Source: Nitzschia sp. DOCU1
Lineage: Eukaryota; Bacillariophyta; Bacillariophyceae; Bacillariales; Bacillariaceae
Length of the DNA stretch: 64,000 nucleotides
Reading direction: 5' to 3'
Assembly (NCBI GenBank): GCA_951394045.1
Contig: OX595998.1
Span: forward strand, 1,860,001-1,924,000
Below, in pieces: positions 40,024 to 51,719 of the stretch (positions are counted from its first letter, which is position 1; the number at the start of each line of letters is the position of its first letter). The translations under genes were made by a program, and so were the position numbers. The notes beneath the pieces were generated by a model. It ran no database searches. It worked only from the letters and a program-made list of their open reading frames with translations, and was not told where the DNA came from.

Positions 40024-42620
40024 TCACCCTTTGAGAGAAACTTCTTCGATGCTACCACTCTCCACCGATCGATATGAAGACTCATCAGCCTCCTTGGCCT
40101 TGGCGGCTGCTTCCTCTTCCTTTTTCTTCTTTGCTGCAGCCGCCTTTTCAATTGCTTCCTTGGCCTTTTTGGCGCGGTCTTCTTCTAGTTTTGCAAGTTT
40201 TTTCGGGTCAACTTTGATTTCGCCTACGTTGGAGTTCTTGGGAGCCACTTGGCGACGATTGCCACTGCTACAAAACAAGGCAGCGTGGCATCCTTTAGAA
40301 GCTTCGGCGTTGTCCTCCGCGTCGTCCTCGGCAGAGGCAGGCTTTTCCGCGACTTCCTCCAATTCATAGAACGAAACTCGTAGCGTCAACAAGACCAAGG
40401 AAAGTAGTACGATGACGATTTGCGTGGCGCTGTCAACGAAGAGAGGAGTGTGAGAAGGAGAAATATGTTTGGTGCTAGCTAGCCACTTCAAAGTCCATTC
40501 GGCCGTAGTACTTACGCTGCCCAGGTAAAACCTTGCGTTGCGTAGGAGCAAATAGCTTCGTGCATAGTCACCCGATAGATTGGATACCACAGGTCGCATT
40601 GGAACAAAGATCTCAAGTCGGCCTGTGAGAAGCAAGGCATTCGTGTGAGCCGGTATCATAGCAGCAAGCCATCAACCCACGTTCAATTCTAGAGCCCCAA
40701 TTCTTACCATGGTCATCCCTAAGAGACACAGTTGATTTCCCAAGGCCGCCAAAATAGCCAAATACGGTGCCACAACCGTTCCGCAAGTCGCCTCCAAAGC
40801 CTCTTCGCCTTGAGCCTGGATGGCATCAGTCACTTCTCCAATCGCGGGCAGTACAGTCTCTTGAAGCACCGCTGCAGCTATTTCCAATCCCCGGGGAGAG
40901 TCTGCTGCAGGACACCCAGAAATGTAGTATCTCAAGAAAAAGTAGATCGGCGAGTTGAATTCATCCTTGACCACTTCCAGCATATTCAACATGGGGACAT
41001 CAGGACTGTTGTAGCACAAATCGGCTGTTCCAATGCCCATCCAGATAAACGTCATGGCCAAGATCCAGCTCGAAACGACCAAAAACAGCATGATTGGCAC
41101 GAGCATCCACGATCGACAAAAGGCAAACGCTTTGGGTAGTTGGCGTTCGGCGCCATTGGATTGTTCGCCTCGACCGAGTTCGATATAGATCATGCCGCCT
41201 GTCAACAAGAGGGACACCAACCCCAACGCCAAGGAACATCCAGCCGAAGTCCAAAAGACCCACGTGCCGTGCTTTGGATAATAGGTATCGGCTTTATCCA
41301 ACAGGTCTTGAAGCTCCAGCAAGTCTTGTTCAAAGTCACCCAACTCTTCCAGTGCATTGATCATAGTCGTATCCATGACATTGATCAGTTGCGCCAATTC
41401 TTCGCCGTAAGGGAGTGTGGAGAAGTCACAGCCGCGTTCGTCGGCGTTCGTCGCTGTCTCATCATTGACATTGGTACACAGTTGTTGAATTTCATTTGGG
41501 CAAATTTCTAGTAGCAGCCAAGCCACCAAAGAAAATAGGGAAAGTCGTGTGAGCGCTACTCGTTCACTCGTCCACTAAATCATGGACGGTCCTACTCACC
41601 ATTGATCTCCAAATAAAACTTTCGCGTCGATTCTCGCGCCATAGCTTCCCGTTCAGCAAATTGCGCAGATGTAGCCAAAGCCGCCTGAATAACTTGATCC
41701 ACTTGATCGAGACCATTTCCAAACATGTCGAGAGATGCTGTAAATTCCTTTTGCGTCATGATGGTAAACAAGAGTGCCGCAATGGTAATTCCAATCGCAC
41801 AAAATCCTGCTCCAATTCGTATCCGACGTATCCGATCTTGACCCCGATATACTTCTCGTTCGTATGCCTTCCATTCTTGTTCGTATTCTCGAATGATTGT
41901 TCGATCGGCATCCGTCAACACGTCTGAATCCTTAGAGGGAGCGGACTCTTCCGGCGCCTCGGCCGAGTTACCTGCGTCTTCAGTTCTGGCATCATTTTGG
42001 TCGTCATCATCATTGCTATTCTCATTCATACTCCCATTCGAGTCCATCCGACTGAATTGGTGGCGTCGTTCAATTTCCCTCTTCTTTTGCCGTGCCTTGC
42101 TCACGACTGTAATGGGAGCCTTGGCCACCCCAACGACTGGCTTGAGAATTTTCTTCGCGCCGCCACTACCAGGGCTTCTGGTACTATCATCATTACCCCC
42201 CGCCACACCGTTATGCTGAAATGGAAATTTCTTGCGGATTCGTTCTTGTCGAAGTACTGCGGGTGGTTTGATAGGCTTGGTAGGAACTTGTCGCTGGGCG
42301 CTTAAGAAACCCACCATTTTCGGCCCCATGAATTTCATAATCAATAGGAGACACATCCATAGAACAAACAAACAAAAGACAGCAAAACTTCCAGCCAGGA
42401 GGCCAGTCAAATAGTCTTTTTGTTGTGCGTTTGACCCTTGTATCAATTGATTGATATCATTCGTGTGTCCAAACCGTGGAATTCTCGTGTGCAGATTTTC
42501 AATAGCAGCATTGACAACAAAGGCTGGAGGAGTAAAGTCCAGAGAAAAGTCCAACTGGGCCGCGCAGAAACGATAACTCTCATCAATTGTGGAAGTCGAA
42601 TTGTTTGGAGTGGACGCCAT
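40024..42620 (-). CDS. Five-span membrane protein, paralog A, four exons
   Basis: Exons are 42620-41600, 41507-40708, 40622-40516 and 40429-40024, all with GT-AG introns of 85-92 bp (donors GTGAGT, GTAAGA, GTAAGT; acceptors CTAG, CACAG, GACAG). They give 777 residues in frame. Five predicted spans lie at about 73-95, 269-288, 424-449, 474-500 and 644-663. A 170-residue basic/acidic loop separates spans 1 and 2. Long Cys-containing segments separate spans 2-3 and 4-5. The tail is Lys/Glu/Ala-rich coiled coil. Conserved words shared with paralogs are RFGHTNDINQLI before span 1, VGFLSAQ after it, and TADLCYNSPD and YISGCP after span 4. The topology recalls tweety or prominin proteins, but I see no decisive signature, so the function is unassigned. 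Confidence 0.75.
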
Positions 42621-43133
42621 GGTTGCTTTCGCAATAAGTTTGTTGGATGGGTTATGCCGAAACTATGAGTTCTTTCGAAGACGACGAAGCTCCCGGGACG
42701 TCTCCACCCACTTTCGACACTCTCCTCCGAGAAAAAACGGCTGGCTAGAACTTTCCGAATAAAAGCGGTGGGGGTTATCAGTTCCCAATGCTAGTTCATA
42801 TATGTTATTATTCTGGATGTAGTTGACGACAAGAAGATGGGAACAGCCTTTTGTGATGGATGTGTGCTTCTTCGTTTCAAACGGAAGGTGGGGTGGGGTC
42901 ATGGGGGGAGTGGCGTTCTACCTTCAATCCTGAAATAATGACTCCTCGTAGTCGATCGTGCACGTATCTGCAAGTGTGCACATTCAAACTTTCTGCAATG
43001 CTGAAGACGATATGTGTCGCAATGAGACTCGGCTGGCACTACCTATTTATTCAATCTTGAACATTTTACATGTGTCGCTATTTCACTTGCCAATCTTGGC
43101 GAAGAGTGCAAGACCCCGTGATGACAGAGACTG
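42621..43133. other. Spacer upstream of paralog A
   Basis: No gene; probably contains the paralog A promoter. Confidence 0.4.
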
Positions 43134-44583
43134 GGCCTATGTCCAGCTACGTAGGTAGCGAAATTTTTATAAAGGGAAAGAAAGGAAAAAGAAGAGAAAA
43201 AGTTCGAAGAAGATTTTGAAAGCAATAATCGCTGTTTTAGTCGTAGCAAGGAATGAGATTTACCGCTGGGAATAGTCTTTTGCCGGCTTGCGCGGCGCGC
43301 AAGCCGCTCGCCATTAAGTCGAAGTGGTCCAAATTTGTCGTTGAATTGAACGAGCGGCGACAATGGCGCAACACAAAATCCATTCTTTCACTGTCAAACT
43401 TTCGTTTGCGAGTAATTCTCGAACACTGCAGCTGTATTCCTACCACCGCATATGTATAAACTCCTTGATTGGCGCTATACAGCCATTCCAGCAGCAGTAT
43501 TATTCGATTGCTAGTTATTATTCAATTACTACTTCAATATTACGAAGGTAAGTGCATTCCATCGCGGACCAAGGTATTTTGACTCATGCATTTCACTAAC
43601 ATCGTCATGTAAACCTGACAATCTGCTCACTACCCAGCATATCTACGATTCGCCTGTTGTGGCCTTCGCTGCCAATCTACTCCCAAAACGAAGCTGCCGT
43701 CGCCGCCGCCACTTTCAACTCGTCAGTCGTTTTGTTTCCCTGCCAATGAACGCTACAATCAACTTTTGGATTGCTGTGGATTCATCTACAAGCTGCCGCT
43801 GCCACTGCCACTACTACAATACAATACACTTTATTATTCATGGCTACATCTACGAAACCGTCGCCGCGCTGCTATTGTTTCCTTCATCTCGTCGATCATT
43901 TTGTTCAAGGGTCAAACACTACAATCAACTTTGAATCGCTGTGAATTCGTCTACAACCTGCCATGGCCACTACAACTACTACACTACAATACACTTCATT
44001 ACTTGCTGCTACCTCTACGAAGTCGCTGCTGCCCCACTACCACTGGTTCGTTGAACCCATAGTTTTGTTCTTTTGACATGATACAATGAATGCAACAATC
44101 AACTTTGAAGCATGATTAATGGGAATAAAAGAAGGATGATTCTGCTGATTTGAAATAGGGGATTGCACTATAGTAGATTTTGCTAGTCCACTTGAACTAG
44201 AAAGTCTGGTCGTGTGACTTGTCACTTGTTTGGTGTCGCATGTAGTCAATCGTCGCCGTTCTTCCCTGCTATAATGATTGAGAGCTATCAAGCAACGAGG
44301 CTGGTTAACCAAGAACTGAGAAGGGACTACTATTGGTACTACTATCGTGAGCTTTAGGTGTTATCGCAAGCTTCTTCTGGAATAGGAGGGAGCATGCACG
44401 CTCCCAAGATATCAAGAACACACAAAAAGAAGTTTCAAATTGGTAAATTGAATGTCAAATTTTAATCTTTTGTGTCCTAGTGTTAAACGAGCTATCAAAG
44501 CGTCCTTAAACGAGCTATCAAAGTAGGACACGATGAGGACGCGAATTCAGTCAAAAACCACTGATTTTGGACAGAAATGGGAC
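43134..44583. mobile_element. Non-autonomous DNA transposon A, copy 1 (3' truncated)
   Basis: Nearly identical by eye to 44640-46090, beginning with the same GGCCTATGTCCAGCTACGTA end. It runs to gacagaaatgggac and there meets the MITE end at 44584, so about 55 terminal bases seen in copy 2 are missing. No transposase or other convincing protein is encoded; frames across it match only between the two copies. It contains paired aaacgagctatcaaag words near its 3' end. Confidence 0.75.
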
Positions 44584-46697
44584 TGGAGCGCTCCCAAAAC
44601 GCAAATTGCGTCACGCAGACTGGTCGTCCCAGTCAAATGGGCCTATGTCCAGCTACGTAGGTAGCGAAATTTTTATAAAGGGAAAGAAAGGAAAAAGAAG
44701 AGAAAAGGTTCGAAGAACATTTTGAAAGCAATAATCGCTGTTTTGGTCGTAGCAAGGAATGAGATTTACCGCGGGGACCACTCTTTTGCCGGCTTGCGCG
44801 GCGCGCAAGCCGCTCGCCATTAAGTCGAATTGGTCGAAATTTGTCGTTGAATTGGACGAGCGGCGACAATGGCGCAACACAAAATCCATTCTTTCACTGT
44901 CAAACTTTCATAGGCGAGTAATTCTCGAGTACTGCAGCTGTACTCCTACCACCGCATGTGTATAAACTCCTTGATTGGAACTATACAGTCGTTCCAGCAG
45001 AAGTATTATTCGATTGCTAGTTATTATTAAATTACTACTTCAATATTACGAAGGTAAGTGCATTCCATCGCGGACCAAGGTATTTTGATTCATGCATTTC
45101 ACTAACATCGTCATGAAAAACCTGACAATCTGCTCACCACCCAGCATATCTACGATTCGCCTGTTGTGGCCTTCGCTGCCAATCTACTCCCAAAACGAAG
45201 CTGCCATCGCCGCCGCCACTTTCAACTTGTCGTTTTGTTTCCATACCAATGGACGCTACAATCAACTTTGGATCGCTGTGGATTCATCTACAACCTGCCG
45301 CTGCCACTGCCACTACTACACTACAATACACTTTATTATTCATGGCTACCTCTACGAAACCGTCGCCGCGCTGCTATTGTTTCCTTCATCTCGTCGATCA
45401 TTTTGTTCAAGGGTCAAACACTACAATCAACTTTGAATCGCTGTGAATTCGTCTACAACCTGCCATGGCCACTACAGCCACTACAACTACTACACTACAA
45501 TACACTTCATTACTTGCTGCTACCTCTACGAAGTCGCTGCTGCCCCACTACCACTGGTTCGTTGAACCCATAGTTTTGTTCTTTTGACATGATGCAATGA
45601 ATGCAACAATCAACTTTGAATCATGATTAATGGGAATAAAAGAAGGATGATTCTGCTGATTTGAAATAGGGGATTGCACTATAGTAGATTTTGCTAGTCC
45701 ACTTGAACTAGAAAGTCTGGTCGTGTGACTTGTCACTTGTTTGGTGTCGCATGTAGTCAATCGTCGCCGTTCTTCCCTGCTATAATGATTGAGAGCTATC
45801 AAGCAACGAGGCTGGTTAACCAAGAACTGAGAAGGGACTACTATTGGTACTACTATCGTGAGCTTTAGGTGTTATCGCAAGCTTCTTCTGGAATAGGAGG
45901 GAGCATGCACGCTCCCAAGATATCAAGAATACACAAAAAGAAGTTTCAAATTGGTAAATTGAATGTCAAATTTTAATCTTTTGTGTCCTAGTGTTAAACG
46001 AGCTATCAAACCGTCCTTAAACGAGCTATCAAAGTAGGACACGATGAGGACGCGAATTCAGTCAAAAACCACTGATTTTGGACAGAAATGGGACATTTCT
46101 GTCATAAGCTATCAAAGAGCTACCTACGTGGTTCGACACTCGCCGTCAAATGCGTCACGGCGACGCAATTTGCGAGACCCCCCCCTCCCCCTCTCGCAAA
46201 TTGCGTCGGCCGACGCAAATTGCGACACCGCGTAAAAACACGCGATAAATTGCTCCACCGCCGTAGCAACCATCCACTTCACCTCTACATAATGACAAAA
46301 CCACAAGCTCTCTCCTTCAACAACACCGCATCATCATCACTACGACCAAACTTCTTAGTAAGCAGTAACTAGTAACAACTAAGGTGCCCAGCAGTCACAA
46401 AAAGATCCTATGCGACTTAGTAAGCAGTAACCAATAAAGTGTGCAGTGACAACAACAACAAAAGACGGCAACATAAACCCACTTCTTCAACAACAAAGTT
46501 GAGGAAAGTAAAAGCTGGGTGTTACTTGTTGAATCCATGGTCTTGTTGATAGTTGTTGTCGTAGTATTTATTTGCGTCATGGTGTCGCAATTTGCGATGA
46601 CCTTTTGGGGCCCCGACATGCGCACAATTTGCGTCGCGCAAATTGCGCGACACAAATTGCGTCGCCGACGCAATTTGCGTTTTTTGGGAGTGCTCCA
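44584..46697. mobile_element. Palindrome-rich MITE, second copy, split by transposon A
   Basis: The left end (44584-44639) and the remainder (about 46145-46697) together match the intact MITE at 26956-27576. They include its right end ttttgggagtgctcca and the gcaaattgcgtc/gacgcaatttgc palindromes. A 21-base palindrome arm near the left end is missing. The middle is occupied by transposon A copy 2. Confidence 0.82.
44640..46144. mobile_element. Non-autonomous DNA transposon A, copy 2, complete (1505 bp)
   Basis: Inserted in the MITE and flanked by a perfect 8-bp direct repeat GTCAAATG (44632-44639 and 46145-46152). The intact MITE has this word once, at the same place (cccagtcaaatgcgtcacgg). 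Ends are imperfect inverted repeats: GGCCTATGTCCAGCTACGTA left versus GGCGAGTGTCGAACCACGTA right (reverse complement), both then GGTAGC; 20 of 26 positions agree. An 8-bp target duplication fits hAT- or P-like transposition. It has no coding capacity, so it depends on an enzyme encoded elsewhere. Confidence 0.85.
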
Positions 46698-46946
46698 CTG
46701 ACGTCACAACACTCGTGACCTGTCTTATTTTTTCTCGGTCAGCACTACCATCCTCTAGTAGTAGAGGTGAGTAGAGATCTGGAAAATAGCTAAATTGCTT
46801 GCTACCTTGTCAAAAATTGTCTAGAGGCCCTGGATCATCGATTGGAGGATATTGGTCATGGTTCGCTCAAATATTGTAGACAGCCTAGTAGTAGTAGAGT
46901 ATTAAACTCTTTAATAGCTGGTAGCAATGAGTTTTCGCTTGCTCTC
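46698..46946. other. Short spacer
   Basis: No gene between the transposon nest and the 3' end of the acidic protein gene. Confidence 0.4.
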
Positions 46947-49900
46947 TCAATCCTCCATGGGAGGAAGATCGTTGGCGCAAAGGTCAATAGGATGATCCCA
47001 GGAAGCTCCGTCAAAAGAGCAATAATTTGGTTCGCCAGCAAAAATGGCGCCGATCAGCTCTTGGTACCAATTGACGCATTCCTTGAACGAACCACAAAAC
47101 CCGCCTTCGAAATGATGGTGGTAGGCGTCTTTGTCGGCCATGGGTTTCGACACCATCTGACTTTGTTGATGTGGAAAAAGAATGTCTCCTTCTGCATCTT
47201 GTAGGAGTTGTGCAATGATGCGCCGAGCAATACGTTCCATACTTTCTTCGACGCATTCATCCGCCCGGCCCGGATCTGAAAGCGATTCGCGAATGGTTTG
47301 AAAGGCCTCCAGCCGCTGATAAGGTTCCAAATAGGATCGAACAAAGAGACGCACCAGTACATTTAGAATCGAATCGTCCATCTCCAATGGTCCCCCATCC
47401 TCTTCACCACGAAGAGCGGCGGCTACCTCCCTGACCAAAGTTTGAATGGCGTCATGGGGCGTCATGGTTTCCAGCACGGCGATTCCAGAATGATAGTCAA
47501 TCAGATCAAAAATTGCATCTGGGGGGCTGACATTGTCGACTGGCATCGACGACACGATGGACGTAGTATTGTTTTGTTGTTCGGAATCAACACCCGCCAT
47601 CAATAACTTTACTGATTGCTTGTCGTGTTCTGGGCTAGAATCAATGATTGGACTGGAGGAGCAACGCTCTAGCGTTGGATATGGGGGAGACTTCAAATCA
47701 ATAGCAGCCATATCGGGATTGCGTTCCGAATACTCGGTCAAGTCGATGAGTTGATTTTTGCTTTTGTGGTCTTCCTCGTCGTTGCTGTGATTGGTCAAAT
47801 CAATTACAATTTCGTGGTCGAATGAAGCATGGCGCGACTCTGTCTCACCCATAATGTCATCCAACTTGACTACGATGATGGGGAATTGCTCGAATTCTCG
47901 CTCTCCATTTTGACTGACCAGTTCTTCGTTCAACGGATCTTCATCTAACGGATTTTCACGAAGCAGTGACTCCACGAGTGACATTGTGCTGTCGGGGGCA
48001 GTCTCGTGCCTATCGTGTGGCAAACAGTGAGGATCGTCAAGGGATGGGCATGCAATCGATCCTGAAGGTAAGGGGCTGATGGACTCGTATGTGTGTCTGC
48101 TTGGCGACGTAACAATCTCTCCATAGTCTTGACTGTGTCGACCGATTTCGGATTGCAGATCCAAAGCACGTCGTGGGGAAAGTCGTTCGGGACATGGTGG
48201 CTCTCTCCGACTAGAGCTAGTACTACTCATAGTCGTGCGGATGCTTGGACTGGCAACTGAAATATTGTCAACTTTTGTATTGACGATGCACGGTTCGCCC
48301 ACATTGCTGGTAGTTGCTTCGTTGAATAGCGTCAAAAGATCCTCGAGCTCATCATGAGAATCTTCCAACAACGCCACCATCATTTTGGGCAGCGACAAGT
48401 CTCGATTTTCAAGCATCACTTCTTGCGACTGGATTGATTCTTCTGTCGATTCTTCTTCCTGATGCATGCGTCTTGCGGTTGTCTCCTGCTTCGCACCAAC
48501 CACAGTACCAGCAGTTCGTTGGACATGGTCTTCTCCTTGTGAAATTTCTCTATCATTCCCCAAACTTGATAAGTCCTCGTCCCATACGGCTGCACTGATA
48601 GTCGATCCTATGCGATCGCCGTTATTGATTTCGTAGCTGGAATGCAAGGTAGATGACTCCGTCTCGCCAAGAATGCTTTCCCCCTCCTTGTCGTTTTCGA
48701 CACTATGATTCGGGGAATCGTGCAACTCTGCAGCATTCAGGTGATCTACGAGGTCGTCGATTGGGATCACCGTATTTGGAGTGACTGACGAACACGTGCC
48801 ATGGGTAGCCTCCTTGGATAGGGAACTTTGGCAATGTTCAAAAATGTCTTCGTAGAATGGTGTCATTTCATAGGCCACCTTGTCCTCGCCATCCACTTCC
48901 TTGTTTGTATCTTCATTCTCGTCCACCTGCGCCAAAGTAGCAATGGTCGGCATTGTCTCCAGTCCGGAAAAAATGTCAGCTTCATCTTCCTCCATAATTG
49001 GTGCGGATGGCAGAGTTGCCGCCGATGCCGATGCTTGGGACGAAAGTTTGCTCGTGGCCATACTACTACCTCCTTCCGAAATGGTAGGTAATCGATTCCG
49101 GTGAATCTCGGCAAGCCATCCAGACTCTTCCTCCTCAAAGTCGCAGTCCGACTCTGAAGCTGATTCTGCTAACCATTGATCTAGCACTTGTTCTTGAATT
49201 CCTTGATAAGCTGCTTGGCAGCCCCCACCATTGCTGCAAAAGTCAAACACAGCATTCGAATTCCTTGGACTCTTGTGACGGGGTGATGGCGAGGCGGCAA
49301 CGACAAGGAGCATACCGCTGCTGTTTCCACAAGCAGCAGCGGCAAGGAATGCACTAGTCGTAGTGGCACTTTGAGACAAAATAGCTGCTGGATTCATCCT
49401 TGTAGCGAGCTCTTGAGCGCTGGCCACAATCGAGGATGAGCTCATTGGCTTTGCTGATGGCGACATTCGAGGACTGCTGGACAATGAGATCCTTGGACTA
49501 CCGGGAGTGCCCCGACCACAAAGATTGATCTCTCTACTTCTTCTTCTGGAAGGCGTTGAATTTTGTGGGGATGGAGTTTTGTGGTTGTTCTTCCATAGGA
49601 AATCGATCTTACCCCATCCTCTTGGAGAACTACGGGGACTGCCGCTCGGCCGTGCTTGAATTGCCAAGGGGCTTTGTGCAGTAGCAGAACCACAATTCAT
49701 AAAGGCCTTTCGTGGCGAGTACAAGGAAAATGGACTTGCAGTACTGCGTTGAGAATGACATGACATTGACATGGGAGGTCGACCTCCGGACGCTGCGGTA
49801 CCACCACAAGCTGTTGTACTTTGTGGATATGGATTGCCATAGTAGCAATCAGGACCGCTGGTTGGCGATGATGCTGAAATCGACAAATCTGAAGGGCGTC

Positions 49901-51152
49901 GAAGTCTATAGCCATACGAAAATTCCGAGTCTTCGTCGTCATCATCGTTTGGGCTAAGAAGTGCCGTCCTTCTAGCATGGACCGCTGGGGTACAGGAAAT
50001 GTTCATGTCAGGAGCGAGCTGTGTCTCAACGGTCAAAGCTGGTTTGACAAAATCATGCGAATATTGGTGACGAGACGTGCTGTTTTGGTTGAGAGTAGAA
50101 CAGGAAGAGCTGGCAGACATTGTCGACTTGGGAAAGGTATAGTAACTGCAGTCTTCATCATCATGAACATCGTCGCGAGAGTCTTGGTACACCACTTCTG
50201 TATAGACAAGTTCGGTGGACGATTCCCTGGAAATTGAAGTTTTGGAATGCAAAACCAAGTCTCGGTTGGACGATTCCCTGGAAATGGAAGTTTTGCAATG
50301 CAAAACCAAGTCACAGCTGGAAACTCTGGGCGACGATAGCTGTCCATAGAGTAGCTTGTTCTCGCTAATATCTGAATCGTCGTCATCTTCATCATCATAA
50401 CAATCCTGGGAGCGTTGCCTTGTTGTTCGTCGTTGTTCTTCCACCATCAAGGAATGCTGATACTTTTGGGCCGCCAATTCTCGTCTGTCGACTATTTCTT
50501 GTTGCTGTCGTTTGGAGAACTCTTCCATCATGTCCTCGATCTGGGCGAAATCAAAGACACTCTTGGCATCATGCTCACTACAATTATTGGACCATGGTGA
50601 CATGGCCGGTGAACAAATCATGTCGACGACTGCCATTTCTTGACGAAGCCATTCTTGAGAATACGTCAAGGTAAACACTTCTTCCTGCAATCCGTCTTCT
50701 TGATCACCGAGCATTTCCGAAAAGGCTTCATCCAGTTGTTCCAGACGTTGAACTTGTTCCTGTAAACTAGTGGTAATGGCGTTTTCGTCGTCGCCGTCGT
50801 TTTCGTCGGCATCGCTACAGCTGCTATCCAAGCCGTTGAGCTCCAAATTTGTCGGCGACAAATCCACATCCGAGATGTTCAAGAGGAGTCGATTATGTAA
50901 GGACCTGAAACCCTCTGGAATTTCATCATCATAGCTTGCATCGTTGCTAATGTCACGGTTTTCATCTTGGTACTGCGGCTTGGCGGGGCACTCCTCGTCG
51001 TCGAGGTGTTTCACATTGCTGTGCCCCCGTGGTGTCTCTTGACGCTGGCCACAGTAATCATCGTGTTCCTCTTCATTATCGATACTAATCTCCATAATGG
51101 GTGATCGGCGAATGGATAGCCGTGTAGACGGTGCTTCTGCCGCTGCCATCAT
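46947..51152 (-). CDS. Large acidic disordered protein with a conserved-looking C-terminus
   Basis: Intronless, 1401 residues, ATG at 51152. It is dominated by Asp/Glu/Ser/Thr-rich disorder with short helices such as RLEQLDEAFSEMLGD. At about 280-320 a 17-residue unit (DLVLHxKTSISRESS) is repeated in tandem, matching a 51-bp DNA repeat around 50219-50325. The middle holds Ser/Pro-rich SPR-type runs. The last about 190 residues look folded: FDLIDYHSGIAVLETM, AIQTLVREVAAALRG, DDSILNVLVRLFVRSYLEPYQRL-type helices, a His-rich linker, then GSFKECVNWYQELIGAIFAG. No signal peptide, span or known domain. The C-terminus may be a helical interaction domain; function unknown. Confidence 0.65.
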   Translation of the reverse strand: MMAAAEAPSTRLSIRRSPIMEISIDNEEEHDDYCGQRQETPRGHSNVKHLDDEECPAKPQYQDENRDISNDASYDDEIPEGFRSLHNRLLLNISDVDLSPTNLELNGLDSSCSDADENDGDDENAITTSLQEQVQRLEQLDEAFSEMLGDQEDGLQEEVFTLTYSQEWLRQEMAVVDMICSPAMSPWSNNCSEHDAKSVFDFAQIEDMMEEFSKRQQQEIVDRRELAAQKYQHSLMVEEQRRTTRQRSQDCYDDEDDDDSDISENKLLYGQLSSPRVSSCDLVLHCKTSISRESSNRDLVLHSKTSISRESSTELVYTEVVYQDSRDDVHDDEDCSYYTFPKSTMSASSSCSTLNQNSTSRHQYSHDFVKPALTVETQLAPDMNISCTPAVHARRTALLSPNDDDDEDSEFSYGYRLRRPSDLSISASSPTSGPDCYYGNPYPQSTTACGGTAASGGRPPMSMSCHSQRSTASPFSLYSPRKAFMNCGSATAQSPLAIQARPSGSPRSSPRGWGKIDFLWKNNHKTPSPQNSTPSRRRSREINLCGRGTPGSPRISLSSSPRMSPSAKPMSSSSIVASAQELATRMNPAAILSQSATTTSAFLAAAACGNSSGMLLVVAASPSPRHKSPRNSNAVFDFCSNGGGCQAAYQGIQEQVLDQWLAESASESDCDFEEEESGWLAEIHRNRLPTISEGGSSMATSKLSSQASASAATLPSAPIMEEDEADIFSGLETMPTIATLAQVDENEDTNKEVDGEDKVAYEMTPFYEDIFEHCQSSLSKEATHGTCSSVTPNTVIPIDDLVDHLNAAELHDSPNHSVENDKEGESILGETESSTLHSSYEINNGDRIGSTISAAVWDEDLSSLGNDREISQGEDHVQRTAGTVVGAKQETTARRMHQEEESTEESIQSQEVMLENRDLSLPKMMVALLEDSHDELEDLLTLFNEATTSNVGEPCIVNTKVDNISVASPSIRTTMSSTSSSRREPPCPERLSPRRALDLQSEIGRHSQDYGEIVTSPSRHTYESISPLPSGSIACPSLDDPHCLPHDRHETAPDSTMSLVESLLRENPLDEDPLNEELVSQNGEREFEQFPIIVVKLDDIMGETESRHASFDHEIVIDLTNHSNDEEDHKSKNQLIDLTEYSERNPDMAAIDLKSPPYPTLERCSSSPIIDSSPEHDKQSVKLLMAGVDSEQQNNTTSIVSSMPVDNVSPPDAIFDLIDYHSGIAVLETMTPHDAIQTLVREVAAALRGEEDGGPLEMDDSILNVLVRLFVRSYLEPYQRLEAFQTIRESLSDPGRADECVEESMERIARRIIAQLLQDAEGDILFPHQQSQMVSKPMADKDAYHHHFEGGFCGSFKECVNWYQELIGAIFAGEPNYCSFDGASWDHPIDLCANDLPPMED

Positions 51153-51719
51153 GGTGGTGGTGGTAGTAGTAATGATGGTTCAGATGATGGATGATGTACG
51201 TGTTGGAGGGAAAGATCGCATCGGAAGTGGACGAACCGGCGATGCGTGCTATCGCCATTCGCCAGGATTGGCGATTTCGGAATAAAGGTATTCATCAATG
51301 TATAATTCCAACGCGCGTGCCAATACCACATTTGCACATGCCATGCGTATGGCGGATTGCGAATTTCTCCTGGGAATCAAAAGAATATGGGGGCTTATTC
51401 ACTTTACTAAGCCCTCTGGGTTGAAGAACGTAGCTTGCCGTCGATTTAGAGCCCCTTGGAAAGGATGAATTATTATACCATTTCGGCAGTCCGTAACATT
51501 AATATGCCCAAACAAGATGAGCAATGCCAGCCATCTGGCGGCTTCTGTGTGCATAAGTATCTTCGGTGATATCCGCTTCGCGCGCGGTCCGCTTGTAGTT
51601 GTCGCTGTTTTTTAGGCGGAAAAGGACCCACGGAAACCACACTTGCTTCCTATCTTTGTGAACCTCCCTCCATCACTCCTCCCTGATGTTGCTGGTCTGC
51701 TTTTCAAGCAACCAAGTAA
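51153..51719. other. Non-coding spacer
   Basis: No gene; it separates two divergent transcription units. A gtggtggtggtagtagtaatg run abuts the acidic protein start. Confidence 0.4.

Noticed and set aside
43134..46144. ORFs of 70-135 codons repeated in both transposon A copies
   Set aside because: They recur only because the element is duplicated; indels between copies break the frames, and none resembles a transposase.
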